DNA from: CAZADA01 sp964568975
Lineage (GTDB): Bacteria > Pseudomonadota > Alphaproteobacteria > Caulobacterales > Maricaulaceae
Direction: 5' to 3'
DNA length: 56,177 nucleotides
Assembly (NCBI GenBank): GCA_964568975.1
Contig: CAZMSO010000021.1
Span: 1-56,177, forward strand
In this document: piece after piece, positions 25,201 to 34,201 of the stretch
How the letters are laid out: each line of letters opens with the position of its first letter
Position numbering within the stretch: position 1 is the first letter of the stretch
Made by a program: the position numbers and the translations under genes
Notes under the pieces: generated by a model
Told to the model about the DNA's origin: nothing
What the model saw: the letters and a program-made list of their open reading frames with translations, nothing else
The model's database searches: none

Positions 25201-26154
25201 ATGGGCGACACGTTCTTCACCGCTGCGGCTGCGTTGACGCCGGTGGCCCTCGTGATTGCGACGGGATGGACGGCGCGGCGCTTGGGCCTTGGCGATGAGG
25301 CGGCCTGGGCCGGCTTCAACCGCGTGATCTATGTCCTTTTGTACCCGCCGCTGCTCTTCACTTTGATTGCGGAGGCCGATTATGCGGCGTTTGCGGCGGG
25401 GCCGTTCTTGGCCGCTGCGGCGTGCGGCTATCTGACCATGGCTGGCGTGACATTGGCCTTGAGGTTTTGTCTGCGGATCGACGGACCGGCCTTCACCAGC
25501 GTCTTTCAAACGGCGGTGCGTTGGAACGGCTTTGTGCTGTTGGCGGCCGCCGCGCCGCTGTTTGGACCGGCGGGCGTGACGCTCACGGCTATGATCATCG
25601 CGCTGAGCGTGCCGTTAGTGAACGTGTTGAGCGTGATCGTGCTGTTGATCTGGGGCGCGAACGGCTCCGGCGCTGTGACGATCGCGGCCGTCGTGCGTGG
25701 GCTGGCGGTCAATCCCATGATCATTGGCTGCGCGGCCGGCGGGCTGGCGGCCGCGGCGCAGTGGAGGCCGCCGGCGCCCGTGGCGACGACGCTTGACCTC
25801 CTCGCCAGCGCGACGCTGCCTGCGATTTTGCTCAGCGTCGGGGCGGGCTTACGCTTTGCGTCCGTGCGTGCGCGCCCGGGGCTCCTGGCCCTCGGCGCGA
25901 CGCTCAAGCTGATCGCTATGCCGGCGGCCATGGCCGTCAGCGCGCGGGTGTTTGGGCTCACCGGCGTGGAGGCGGCGGTGCTGGTGACGGCGGGCGCGAC
26001 GCCGGCCGCCGCGGCCGGTTATGCGCTGGCGAAGGAAATGGGCGGGGACGCGCCGCTCGTGGCGGCCCTGGTGACGGTCACGGCGCCGTTGTCAATGCTC
26101 GCTATGCCGACGGCGCTCGCGCTCACGCCGCTGTTGACCGGGGCGCGTGCGTGA
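25201..26154 (+). CDS. AEC family transporter (auxin efflux carrier type)
   Basis: A 317-residue inner-membrane protein with about ten hydrophobic segments in two halves, the usual AEC layout. It has NRVIYVLLYPPLLF near the first pair of helices and the later ILLSVGAGLRFASV and ATPAAAAGYALAKEMGGD segments. The family moves organic acids or similar anions. I chose the ATG at 25201, which follows a CGGAGA ribosome site and begins directly with the first helix. Substrate unknown; it separates ruvX from pyrB. Confidence 0.88.
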   Translation: MGDTFFTAAAALTPVALVIATGWTARRLGLGDEAAWAGFNRVIYVLLYPPLLFTLIAEADYAAFAAGPFLAAAACGYLTMAGVTLALRFCLRIDGPAFTSVFQTAVRWNGFVLLAAAAPLFGPAGVTLTAMIIALSVPLVNVLSVIVLLIWGANGSGAVTIAAVVRGLAVNPMIIGCAAGGLAAAAQWRPPAPVATTLDLLASATLPAILLSVGAGLRFASVRARPGLLALGATLKLIAMPAAMAVSARVFGLTGVEAAVLVTAGATPAAAAGYALAKEMGGDAPLVAALVTVTAPLSMLAMPTALALTPLLTGARA

Positions 26155-26291
26155 CGTGCGTGAAGCGTGCGGTCCGCCGACGCCGGTGATTTGGCGCCGG
26201 CGATTTGGCGCCGGGGCGAGTCACCGGTATGTGTCAGCGCGCGCCGCCCGCCGGCTCCCCGGCCGCGACGCCGCCGCAGGATCCGCGCCCG

Positions 26292-27257
26292 ATGACTGAT
26301 GCGTTCCGCCACGCCAGCTTGCTCTCCATCGCGGCGTTGAACCGTCTGGAGGCGGAACGGATTCTCGATCGGGCCCAGGCGCTGTGGCGTGATGATTTTC
26401 CCCGCGGCGAGGCCTTGCGCGACCGGGTGGTGTTTAACCTGTTCCTGGAACCCTCCACCCGCACCCGCGCCTCCTTTGAGATGGCGGCCAAGCGGCTGGG
26501 CGCGGACGTCATTAATGTCAGCGATTCCGGCGCGTCGACGGAGAAAGGCGAAAGCCTGATCGACACCGCCGCGACCCTGGATGCGTTGCGCGGGGATGTG
26601 ATTGTGTTGCGCAGCGCCGCCGCCGGCGCCGCCGTCGCCGTCGACCGGGCCGTGCGCGCCAGCGTCGTCAACGCGGGCGACGGCGCTCACGCCCACCCGA
26701 CCCAAGCGCTTTTGGACGCGCTCACTTTGCTCAACCGCCGCGGCCGCGTTGAAGGGCTGCGCGTCGCGATTATCGGCGATTTAGCCCACAGCCGCGTCGC
26801 CCGCTCCAATGTGGTTCTGCTGCACATGTTGGGCGCGCAAGTGCGCGTGGCGGCGCCGCCGACGCTGTTGCCGCGCGACATTGAAAGCTGGGGCGCAAGC
26901 GTCCACGCCGACGCCGCCGCCGCCGCGGCTGATTGCGACGCTGTGATGACGCTGCGGGTGCAAACGGAGCGCTTGTCCGGGCCCGTCTTTCCGTCCGTGC
27001 GCGAGTATGCGCATTTTTTTCAGCTCACGCGCGCGGTGATGACGCGGGCGAAGCCTGGCGCCCTCGTCATGCACCCGGGGCCGATGAACCGCGGCGTCGA
27101 GATTGCGCCCGACCTCGCCGATGATTTGGAGGTCAGCGTCATCAGCCAGCAAGTCTCCTCAGGCCTGGCCGTGCGCATGGCGGTGTTGGAGCTGGTCGCA
27201 GAGGCGGCAGGCGGCTGGGACCACCCGCCGGCGCGCGGATCGCGAGCGCGCCCATGA
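26292..27257 (+). CDS. pyrB: Aspartate carbamoyltransferase catalytic subunit
   Basis: A 321-residue enzyme joining carbamoyl phosphate and aspartate to give carbamoyl aspartate in pyrimidine synthesis. The carbamoyl phosphate loop FLEPSTRTRASFE is at about residues 51-63. NAGDGAHAHPTQALLD and VMHPGPMNRGVE complete the active site. I chose the ATG at 26292; the frame is open upstream but without a family match. It overlaps the next gene by 4 bp (ATGA), fitting the known PyrB / inactive dihydroorotase complex. carB later in the window supplies its substrate. Confidence 0.95.
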   Translation: MTDAFRHASLLSIAALNRLEAERILDRAQALWRDDFPRGEALRDRVVFNLFLEPSTRTRASFEMAAKRLGADVINVSDSGASTEKGESLIDTAATLDALRGDVIVLRSAAAGAAVAVDRAVRASVVNAGDGAHAHPTQALLDALTLLNRRGRVEGLRVAIIGDLAHSRVARSNVVLLHMLGAQVRVAAPPTLLPRDIESWGASVHADAAAAAADCDAVMTLRVQTERLSGPVFPSVREYAHFFQLTRAVMTRAKPGALVMHPGPMNRGVEIAPDLADDLEVSVISQQVSSGLAVRMAVLELVAEAAGGWDHPPARGSRARP

Positions 27258-28591
27258 GCGGTCTGCGCGATTGCCTGATCCACAGCGCGCGGGTGGTCTG
27301 TCCCGGCGCGGAGCTCGACACGGGCGGCGAGGGCGGCGTGGGCTGGCTCCTCATCCGCGACGGGCGCATCGCTGATCGCGGACCCGGCGCGCCGCCGGCT
27401 GTCGACGCGCCCCAGTGTGACGCCGGGGGCCTTACGCTGACGCCGGCGCTAATTGACATCGGCGCCCGCGCGGATCGCTCCGGCGCAACGGGCGACGACT
27501 TAGACATCCTGGCGCGCGCCGCACTCGCCGGCGGCGTGGGCGCGCTCGCCCTCAGCCCCGACAGCGCGCCGTCGCCCAGCGATCCTGAAGCGGTGGCGTT
27601 GTTAACGACCGCGCCCACCGGCGCGCGCATCGCGTCGATTGGTCGGCTGACTATCGGCGATGGGCCTCAGGGACGCATCGCCGAGCTTGGCCTGATGCGC
27701 GAGGCGGGGATCCTCGCCGCGGGCCTTGGCCGCACGCCCGTGGCGGACGCCGGCTTGCTGCACGCCGGCATGCGCTACGCCGCCGCGTATGGCCTGGCGG
27801 TGCTCTCGCCGGCGAAGGACGCCTCCCTCGGCGCGCGCGCCGTCGCCCACGCCGGGGCCATCGCTGCGCGCTTGGGCTTGTCGGGCGCGCCCGCCGTGGC
27901 GGAAGCCATCGCCATTGCGCGCGACGCCGCCCTCGCCCGCGACGCCGGGGCGATTTACGCGGCTGAGGGCGTGTCGACTCGCGCCGGCGTGGAGGCTGTG
28001 CGCGCCGCAAAAGCGCAGGCCGCGAGCGGGCGTGTGTTCGCCCTTGCCTCAGCGTTCAACATCACATTCAACGACCTCGACGTGGCGGACTTCAACCCCG
28101 CCTTCCGTCTCGACCCGCCGCCGCGCGCGGAAGATGACCGCCAGGCGGTGATCGAGGCGCTCGCGGACGGGACGATCGACGTCTTGTGCTCGGGCCATGA
28201 CGCGGCGCCGTTAGAGCTTAAGCAACGGGCGTTTCCCGACGCCGTTCCTGGCGCAGCGGGGCTGGAGACGCTGCTGGCGGCGGCGCTGCGCCTGGTCCAG
28301 GACGGCCGGCTGTCCCTCGCGCGTGGGTTGCAGACTGTGACGACAGCCCCCGCGCGGCTGCTTGGGCTCCCTGCTGGAACGGGCACGCTGGCGTCAGGCG
28401 CGCCGGCGGATCTGGCGCTGATTGATATGGACGCGCCCTGGGCGTGCCGGGCCGCGGCGTTCGCCAGCGCCGGGCGCGTCACGCCGTTTGAGGGGCGGCT
28501 GCTGACGGGGCGGGTGCGGATGGTGTGGCGCGACGGGCTTCGCGCGTATGATGGCGCGGATGCAACGGGCGAAGGCGGGGGCGGACAATGA
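27254..28591 (+). CDS. pyrC: Non-catalytic dihydroorotase homologue (PyrC')
   Basis: A 445-residue dihydroorotase-fold protein. The metal-binding HxH found in active enzymes (for example DxHxHxR) is replaced by TPALIDIGARAD near residue 65, and the usual DHAPH is CSGHDAAPLE near residue 310. It is therefore almost certainly inactive and is the PyrC' type known in Pseudomonas, where it is a structural partner of aspartate carbamoyltransferase. The 4-bp overlap with pyrB agrees. An active dihydroorotase must lie elsewhere. The family call is sure; the assembly role is inferred. Confidence 0.9.
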   Translation: MSGLRDCLIHSARVVCPGAELDTGGEGGVGWLLIRDGRIADRGPGAPPAVDAPQCDAGGLTLTPALIDIGARADRSGATGDDLDILARAALAGGVGALALSPDSAPSPSDPEAVALLTTAPTGARIASIGRLTIGDGPQGRIAELGLMREAGILAAGLGRTPVADAGLLHAGMRYAAAYGLAVLSPAKDASLGARAVAHAGAIAARLGLSGAPAVAEAIAIARDAALARDAGAIYAAEGVSTRAGVEAVRAAKAQAASGRVFALASAFNITFNDLDVADFNPAFRLDPPPRAEDDRQAVIEALADGTIDVLCSGHDAAPLELKQRAFPDAVPGAAGLETLLAAALRLVQDGRLSLARGLQTVTTAPARLLGLPAGTGTLASGAPADLALIDMDAPWACRAAAFASAGRVTPFEGRLLTGRVRMVWRDGLRAYDGADATGEGGGGQ

Positions 28592-29232
28592 CGATCGCGG
28601 CGGTGCTGGCGGCGGGGATCGGGGGCTATGTGCTCGGCTCGATCCCCTTCGGCTTAGTGTTGGTGCGCTTAGCGGGGCTGGGCGACATTCGCGCCATCGG
28701 CTCGGGCAATATCGGCGCGACGAATGTGCTGCGCACGGGGCGCAAGGATTTGGCCGCCGCGACATTAGCGCTCGACGCGGGCAAGGCGGGAATTGCGGCG
28801 TTGATCGCTTGGGCGGTTTTTGACCACGCCACGGGTTTGCTGGCGGGCGCGGCGGCGTTTCTTGGCCATCTCTATCCGGTGTGGCTCCGCTTCCAGGGCG
28901 GCAAAGGCGTGGCGACGTTTTTGGGGACGCTGCTGGCGGCGGTGTGGCCGGTGGGCGTCCTTGCGTGCCTGACCTGGCTCGCGATGGCGGCGGTGTTTCG
29001 GTACTCGTCCCTTGCTGCGTTGACGGCCGCGGCCCTGGCGCCGGTCTATGCGCTTGTCCCGCTTTTGGGGACGCCGCGCGTCGCTTGGCCCGGCGCGCCG
29101 GCGACCACTGCGGCGGTGTTGGCCGGGCTCGCAGCCTTAGTGTTTTGGCGTCATCGCGCCAACATCCAGCGCCTTCTCGCCGGCGATGAGCCTAAGATCG
29201 GGCGAAAAGCAACGCCGAAGCCCGCCGCGTGA
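28588..29232 (+). CDS. plsY: Glycerol-3-phosphate acyltransferase PlsY
   Basis: A 214-residue inner-membrane enzyme that moves an acyl group from acyl phosphate to glycerol-3-phosphate, the first step of phospholipid synthesis. The three family motifs are visible: GSIPFGLVLVRL, GSGNIGATNVLRTGRK and the RFQGGKGVATFLG phosphate loop. About five membrane segments. It overlaps the preceding pyrC' and the following dprA by 4 bp each, so the run is translationally coupled. Confidence 0.96.
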   Translation: MTIAAVLAAGIGGYVLGSIPFGLVLVRLAGLGDIRAIGSGNIGATNVLRTGRKDLAAATLALDAGKAGIAALIAWAVFDHATGLLAGAAAFLGHLYPVWLRFQGGKGVATFLGTLLAAVWPVGVLACLTWLAMAAVFRYSSLAALTAAALAPVYALVPLLGTPRVAWPGAPATTAAVLAGLAALVFWRHRANIQRLLAGDEPKIGRKATPKPAA

Positions 29233-30389
29233 CCAGCGACGACACACCAGAACAGACCGGGATCGATGAGGCGGAGCGGCTGGCGCGGATCCGCCTCACC
29301 CGCACGCGCCATGTGGGACCGGTGACGTATCGCGATTTGATGGCGCGGTTCGGCTCAGCCCACGCGGCGTTGGAGGCGCTGCCGCGTCTCGCGCGCCGCG
29401 GCGGCGCGACCGCCCCGCCGGCGCCCCCCTCCGAGGACGCCGTGCGCGAGGAGTTGGAGCGCTTAGCCGACATTGGCGCGCGCGCTCTCGTTTTGGGCGA
29501 CCAAGGCTATCCGCGCCGGCTGGCGAACCTCGCCCCGCCGCCGCCCTTCATCGCCGTCATCGGGCCGACATCCCTCGACGCCGCGCGGGCGGTCGCGATT
29601 GTGGGCTCGCGCAACGCCTCCGCCATCGGGCGGCGTTTCGCTCACGATCTCGCGCGCACGCTAGGCGAAGCGGGGGTGGTGATCGTGTCTGGCCTCGCCC
29701 GCGGAATTGACGCCGCCGCTCACCATGGCGGGTTGGAGACGGGCACGGTCGCGGCCCTCGCCGGCGGTCTCGATCAAGTCTATCCGCCGGAAAACCGCGA
29801 GCTGCATTTAGCGATGGCTGAGCGCGGCGCTCTTGTCAGCGAGCGGCCCTTGGGCGCGGCGCCCACGGCCCATGATTTTCCCCGCCGCAACCGCATCGTC
29901 TCCGGGCTGGCGGACGGCGTGGTGGTCGTTGAGGCCGCAGAGCGCTCAGGCGCGTTGATCACGGCGCGCTATGGGCTGGAGCAAAACCGCGAAGTCATGG
30001 CCGCGCCCGGCAGCCCCCTCGACCCCCGCGCCCGCGGCGCCAACGCGCTGATTAAAGACGGCGCGCGCTTGATCGAAACCGCGGAGGACGTGCTTGACGC
30101 CCTCAGCGCGCCGCCGCGCCTGGACGAACCCGCCGCCGGCCCCCCGCCCTTCGACATGAAAGCGGCCGCGCTTGAGCGCGAGGCCCAGTCCGTGCGCGCG
30201 ACCGTGCGCAGCCTGTTGTCGCCAACCCCAACCACCCGCGACGACATCGTCCGCGCCGCGGGCGCCAGCGTCAGCGCCGTGGCGGCGGCGCTCATTGAGC
30301 TCGAACTCGCCGGCGAGGCCGTGCAGCTGCCCGGCGATGTGGTGACGCTGTCGCCTGCGGCGGCCGGCGTCACGACGGGGGACGATTAA
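29229..30389 (+). CDS. dprA: DNA-processing protein DprA
   Basis: A 386-residue protein that loads RecA on single-stranded DNA during natural transformation. The Rossmann-like core is present: AIVGSRNASAIGRRFA, IVSGLARGIDAAAHHGGLE, FPRRNRIVSGLADGVVVVEA and RSGALITARYGLEQNREV. N-terminal helical domain (about 1-95) and C-terminal winged-helix domain (about 315-380) complete a full-length protein. The start is a GTG inside the plsY stop (GTGA). It is common even in bacteria with no known competence. Confidence 0.95.
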   Translation: MTSDDTPEQTGIDEAERLARIRLTRTRHVGPVTYRDLMARFGSAHAALEALPRLARRGGATAPPAPPSEDAVREELERLADIGARALVLGDQGYPRRLANLAPPPPFIAVIGPTSLDAARAVAIVGSRNASAIGRRFAHDLARTLGEAGVVIVSGLARGIDAAAHHGGLETGTVAALAGGLDQVYPPENRELHLAMAERGALVSERPLGAAPTAHDFPRRNRIVSGLADGVVVVEAAERSGALITARYGLEQNREVMAAPGSPLDPRARGANALIKDGARLIETAEDVLDALSAPPRLDEPAAGPPPFDMKAAALEREAQSVRATVRSLLSPTPTTRDDIVRAAGASVSAVAAALIELELAGEAVQLPGDVVTLSPAAAGVTTGDD

Positions 30390-30546
30390 GGCGGCTTTCA
30401 CACCGGGCTGAGCGTGCGGCGACCATCAGCAGACGGCTGGTGCGGCGCAGACCGGCCGCGCGCGCTAAACCCGCCGCCTCCTCAATTAAGGGTGCGAGAT
30501 ACGCGGCGGTGTCCGCTGGCGTGGCGAGCGGCTTGGTGGTGGGCAT
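30370..30546 (-). CDS. Small protein, 58 residues, antisense to the end of dprA
   Basis: An open frame reading MPTTKPLATPADTAAYLAPL, then an Ala/Leu/Arg-rich amphipathic helix (IEEAAGLARAAG...SRLLMVAARSA), ending NRPPS. A GAGG box lies about 8 bp before the ATG. The shape (helical, acidic then basic, with TAAYLA...LARAAGL) resembles short conserved proteins seen in other alphaproteobacteria near similar genes. Its last 20 bp overlap the end of dprA on the opposite strand. Too short for certainty; function unknown. Confidence 0.45.
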   Translation of the reverse strand: MPTTKPLATPADTAAYLAPLIEEAAGLARAAGLRRTSRLLMVAARSARCESRLNRPPS

Positions 30547-30710
30547 GCCAAAACCTCAGAGCGACTACTCGCCTTAAGGTGGCGTCAGTATCCGCCGCAC
30601 GTCTAGCGGCCACGTTCCGCCGGCGCGCGCCCGTTGACATCGGCGGAGGCGTTTCCCAGGTTCCGCCGCGCACGCGCGGCTGTTCCGCGGCGGTGGCATG
30701 GGAGCTCGCG

Positions 30711-33359
30711 ATGCAGGTCGTCGTGGTCGAATCGCCGGCGAAAGCGAAGACCATCAACAAATATCTCGGCGGCGACTATCAGGTCCTGGCGAGCTTCGGG
30801 CATGTCCGCGACTTGCCGTCCAAAGACGGATCCGTGCGCCCGGATGAAGATTTTGCGATGTCGTGGGAGGTGGACGCCAAATCCGCCAAGCATCTGAAGC
30901 AGATCTCTGATGCATTGGCCGACGCCGACGGCTTGATCCTCGCCACCGACCCCGACCGTGAGGGCGAGGCGATTTCCTGGCACGTGTTGGAAGTCCTCGC
31001 GAAACGGCGCGCGCTGAAGGGCAAAGACGTCAAGCGGGTGGTGTTCAACGCGATCACCAAAGGCGCGGTGCTTGAGGCTATGGCTCAACCGCGCGATGTC
31101 GACATGGAGTTGGTCGACGCGTATTTGGCGCGGCGCGCCTTAGATTATCTCGTCGGATTTACGCTCTCGCCGGTGCTTTGGCGCAAGCTGCCGGGCGCGC
31201 GCTCGGCGGGGCGTGTTCAGTCTGTGGCGCTGCGGCTGATCACCGAGCGCGAGATGGAGATTGAGCGCTTCGTCCCGCGAGAATACTGGACGTTGGAGGC
31301 GCAGATCACCGCCGACGGCTCCGCGCCGTTCACAGCGAAACTCGCGCGCCTTGATGGCAAAAAAGTCGCGAAGTTTGATCTCGCCTCCAAGGACGACGCC
31401 GACCGCGCCAAAGCCGCGGTCACGGCCGCCGCCTTCACGATCAGCGCCGTGGAGGCGAAGCCGACCAAACGCCACCCCGCCCCGCCCTTCACCACATCGA
31501 CCTTGCAGCAAGAGGCGGCCCGCAAGCTCGGCTTCTCCGCCGACCGCACCATGCAAGTCGCCCAGAAACTCTATGAAGGCGTGGACCTCGGCGGGGAGAC
31601 GACGGGGCTGATCACCTACATGCGCACCGACGGCGTGCAGATGGCCGGGGAAGCCGTCGGCCAGGCCCGCCGCGTGATCGAAAGCGACTACAGCCACGCA
31701 TATCTGCCGGAGAAACCGCGGGCGTATTCCTCAAAAGCGCGCAACGCCCAAGAGGCCCACGAAGCCGTGCGCCCCACAAGCTTCACCCGCCGTCCAGGCA
31801 CCCTGCCCATCAGCGGGGACATGGCGAAGCTTTACGAGCTTGTGTGGAAGCGCGCCCTGGCGAGCCAGATGGAAAGCGCGCGGCTCGAGCGCACGACCAT
31901 CGACCTCGCCTCCGCCGACGACCAAGTGGGCTTGCGCGCGGTCGGCTCCGTCATTGTGTTTGACGGCTTCCTCACGCTGTACCGCGAAGGCCTCGACGAC
32001 GCCCAAGAAGAAGGTGAAGCGCGCTTGCCGGCGGTGACCGTGGGCGCAAAGGCCGAGGCGAACACGGTCGTCACCGAGCAACATTTCACGCAGCCGCCGC
32101 CGCGCTTTTCCGAGGCCTCGCTGGTCAAGCGGCTGGAGGAATTAAGCATCGGCCGGCCCTCCACCTACGCCTCGATTTTGGCGGTGCTGCGCGCGCGTGA
32201 ATATGTGCGCATGGAGAAGAACCGCTTTTTCCCGGAAGACAAAGGGCGTATTGTCACAGCGTTTCTGGAGAATTTCTTCCGCCGCTATGTGGAGTACGAC
32301 TTCACGGCGTCTCTGGAGGAGAAGCTCGATAAAGTCTCAGCGGGCGACCTCTCCTGGAAAGATTTGCTGCGCGAGTTCTGGGCGGAATTTTCCGCCGCCG
32401 TCGGCGATATTGGCGATTTGCGGGTGGCTGAGGTGCTGGAGGCGCTGAATGAGGCGCTGGGCCCCCACATCTTCCCGGCCAAGGACGACGGAACTGACCC
32501 CCGCGCGTGCCCCGCTTGCGCGGACGGACGGCTCAGCCTCAAGCTTGGGCGTTATGGCGCATTCATCGGCTGCTCGAATTATCCCGAGTGCCGCCACACC
32601 CGCCAGCTCGGCGCGGATCCCCAGGAAGAAGCGACGAAAGACCGCGAGCTTGGTCCCCATCCCGACACCGGCGCGATGGTGTATCTCAAGAACGGTCGCT
32701 TCGGCCCTTATGTGGAGATGGCCGTCGACGGCGCGGAGAAGCCGAAACGCTCCGGCTTGCCGAAGGGCTGGGCGGTTGCTGATGTCGATCTGGACCAGGC
32801 GGTGCGCCTTCTTAGCCTGCCGCGCGAGGTTGGACCCCACCCGGAAGACGGCGAGATGATCACGGCGGGCCTTGGCCGCTATGGGCCCTTCGTGAAGCAC
32901 AAATCAACGTATGCAAATGTTGAATCGATCGAAGACGTGTTTGAGGTCGGCCTCAACCGCGCCGTCACCCTCATTGCGGAGAAAAAAGCCGGCGCCGGCA
33001 AACGCCCGGGCCAAGCCGCCGCGCTAAAAGACCTCGGCGCGCATCCCGACAGCGGCAAGCCCGTGACGGTGCACAAGGGCCGGTATGGGCCATATGTAAA
33101 ACACGACAAGACCAACGCCACCTTGCCCAACGGCACGGATCCCGAAGCGGTGACCTTGGATCAGGCCGTGCTCTTAATCGCCGAGAAAGAGGCGAAGGCC
33201 GCCAAGAAGCCGGCGAAGAAATCGACCACGAAAGAGCCTGCAGCCAAGAAGGCGACGACCAAAAAAGCGCCGGCGAAGAAAACGGCCGCGAAATCCACCA
33301 CCAAAGCGCGCGGCGCGAAGGCCGCTAAGGCCGCCGCCGGCGACGCCGCGACCGGGTGA
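30711..33359 (+). CDS. topA: DNA topoisomerase I
   Basis: An 882-residue type IA topoisomerase that relaxes negative supercoils. Toprim domain at the start (VVVESPAKAKTINKYLGGDY, later ILATDPDREGEAISWH), then the catalytic domain with nucleophilic Tyr about 303 in GLITYMRTDG. One Cys4 zinc finger (CPACADGR ... CSNYPEC) is followed by several GRYGPFVKH/GPYVKH repeats, and a Lys/Ala-rich basic tail ends the protein. The ATG at 30711 has GGGAG upstream. Essential gene; order dprA-topA-rnr is typical of alphaproteobacteria, here with one extra gene before rnr. Confidence 0.97.
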   Translation: MQVVVVESPAKAKTINKYLGGDYQVLASFGHVRDLPSKDGSVRPDEDFAMSWEVDAKSAKHLKQISDALADADGLILATDPDREGEAISWHVLEVLAKRRALKGKDVKRVVFNAITKGAVLEAMAQPRDVDMELVDAYLARRALDYLVGFTLSPVLWRKLPGARSAGRVQSVALRLITEREMEIERFVPREYWTLEAQITADGSAPFTAKLARLDGKKVAKFDLASKDDADRAKAAVTAAAFTISAVEAKPTKRHPAPPFTTSTLQQEAARKLGFSADRTMQVAQKLYEGVDLGGETTGLITYMRTDGVQMAGEAVGQARRVIESDYSHAYLPEKPRAYSSKARNAQEAHEAVRPTSFTRRPGTLPISGDMAKLYELVWKRALASQMESARLERTTIDLASADDQVGLRAVGSVIVFDGFLTLYREGLDDAQEEGEARLPAVTVGAKAEANTVVTEQHFTQPPPRFSEASLVKRLEELSIGRPSTYASILAVLRAREYVRMEKNRFFPEDKGRIVTAFLENFFRRYVEYDFTASLEEKLDKVSAGDLSWKDLLREFWAEFSAAVGDIGDLRVAEVLEALNEALGPHIFPAKDDGTDPRACPACADGRLSLKLGRYGAFIGCSNYPECRHTRQLGADPQEEATKDRELGPHPDTGAMVYLKNGRFGPYVEMAVDGAEKPKRSGLPKGWAVADVDLDQAVRLLSLPREVGPHPEDGEMITAGLGRYGPFVKHKSTYANVESIEDVFEVGLNRAVTLIAEKKAGAGKRPGQAAALKDLGAHPDSGKPVTVHKGRYGPYVKHDKTNATLPNGTDPEAVTLDQAVLLIAEKEAKAAKKPAKKSTTKEPAAKKATTKKAPAKKTAAKSTTKARGAKAAKAAAGDAATG

Positions 33360-33442
33360 GAGACCAAGATGAGGGGTTGCATATACGCGTTTTGTTCTTT
33401 AGGGTTAATGCCCTCAATACTGGGAGCGTTTAGTTATGCGCC

Positions 33443-34201
33443 GTGGTTTTAACGGCGTGTGAAGCCGATCGAGCGTCCTCATGGCGCTCGGTCTTGTCGG
33501 TGCCTTTGGTGTTTTATCTCACAACGCCGGCATTTCTGTTCGGTGGCGCAGGCGTCGTGTCGGCTCTTGCGACTGCATTTGCGGTCGTGGCCGTGGCGTT
33601 AAACGAAGCGCGCGCCGCAATCGCGGCGTCTGTGTTTGCGGCCATACGCGGCTTTTTCTTCAACTCAGCCGTCAAGCTGCACTCAGAACTGCGCGAGCGG
33701 TCTGCGACCATGCTGCAGGCGTTCCGAAACGACCCCGCCTTGCTTGAGGCGCAACGCCAGGTGGGCGACGACTTGCGCACGCAAAATGGCCCTTCGCAGG
33801 TGAACGTCGAGGCGATCAATGAAATTTTTAAATATTACAGTGAACGCCGCGAAGATACTACCGGATTAAGAGATGGCCTCCTCAAGCTCCTGAACGACTT
33901 TGACAGCCTGTCAATTGAGGTGCGCCACGGCGAAATACTTGAACCCATCATTCACGACTTTTATGTCGGTTCGCTGTTGCGCACCTGGGCGTTGGGCGCG
34001 CCCTTCGTCGCGGTGTTGCGCACTGTCGAGGGACGCGACATCCCGCATTTCGGCGTTGGAAAACGCGAGGATGCGTTTATCGGCGTGAGCTGGCTGGTGG
34101 AACGGTGGCGGCCGACCTTCGAGCACCGCGTGGCGCGCGCGCAGCGAGCGCGGCGCCGGACGCGACATCGGGGCCCGGATCGGTCTAAGTCGAGCTTATG
34201 A
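33443..34201 (+). CDS. DUF4760-like membrane protein of unknown function
   Basis: Up to 252 residues. Two hydrophobic segments near the N-terminus (LSVPLVFYLTTPAFLFGGAG and VVSALATAFAVVAVAL) anchor it in the inner membrane. The soluble part holds LNDFDSLSIEVRHGEILEPI and FYVGSLLRTW, which resemble DUF4760 proteins. A basic Arg-rich tail ends it. The GTG start at 33443 lacks a strong ribosome site, so the true start may be a little downstream. It overlaps rnr by 4 bp. Its leader (33360-33442) is AT-richer than the surroundings and may contain a promoter. Function unknown. Confidence 0.7.
   Translation: MVLTACEADRASSWRSVLSVPLVFYLTTPAFLFGGAGVVSALATAFAVVAVALNEARAAIAASVFAAIRGFFFNSAVKLHSELRERSATMLQAFRNDPALLEAQRQVGDDLRTQNGPSQVNVEAINEIFKYYSERREDTTGLRDGLLKLLNDFDSLSIEVRHGEILEPIIHDFYVGSLLRTWALGAPFVAVLRTVEGRDIPHFGVGKREDAFIGVSWLVERWRPTFEHRVARAQRARRRTRHRGPDRSKSSL

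Noticed and set aside
33376..33404. TTGCAT-N17-TAGGGT as a sigma-70 promoter for the DUF4760-like gene
   Set aside because: Only three of six bases match in each box; too weak to annotate.
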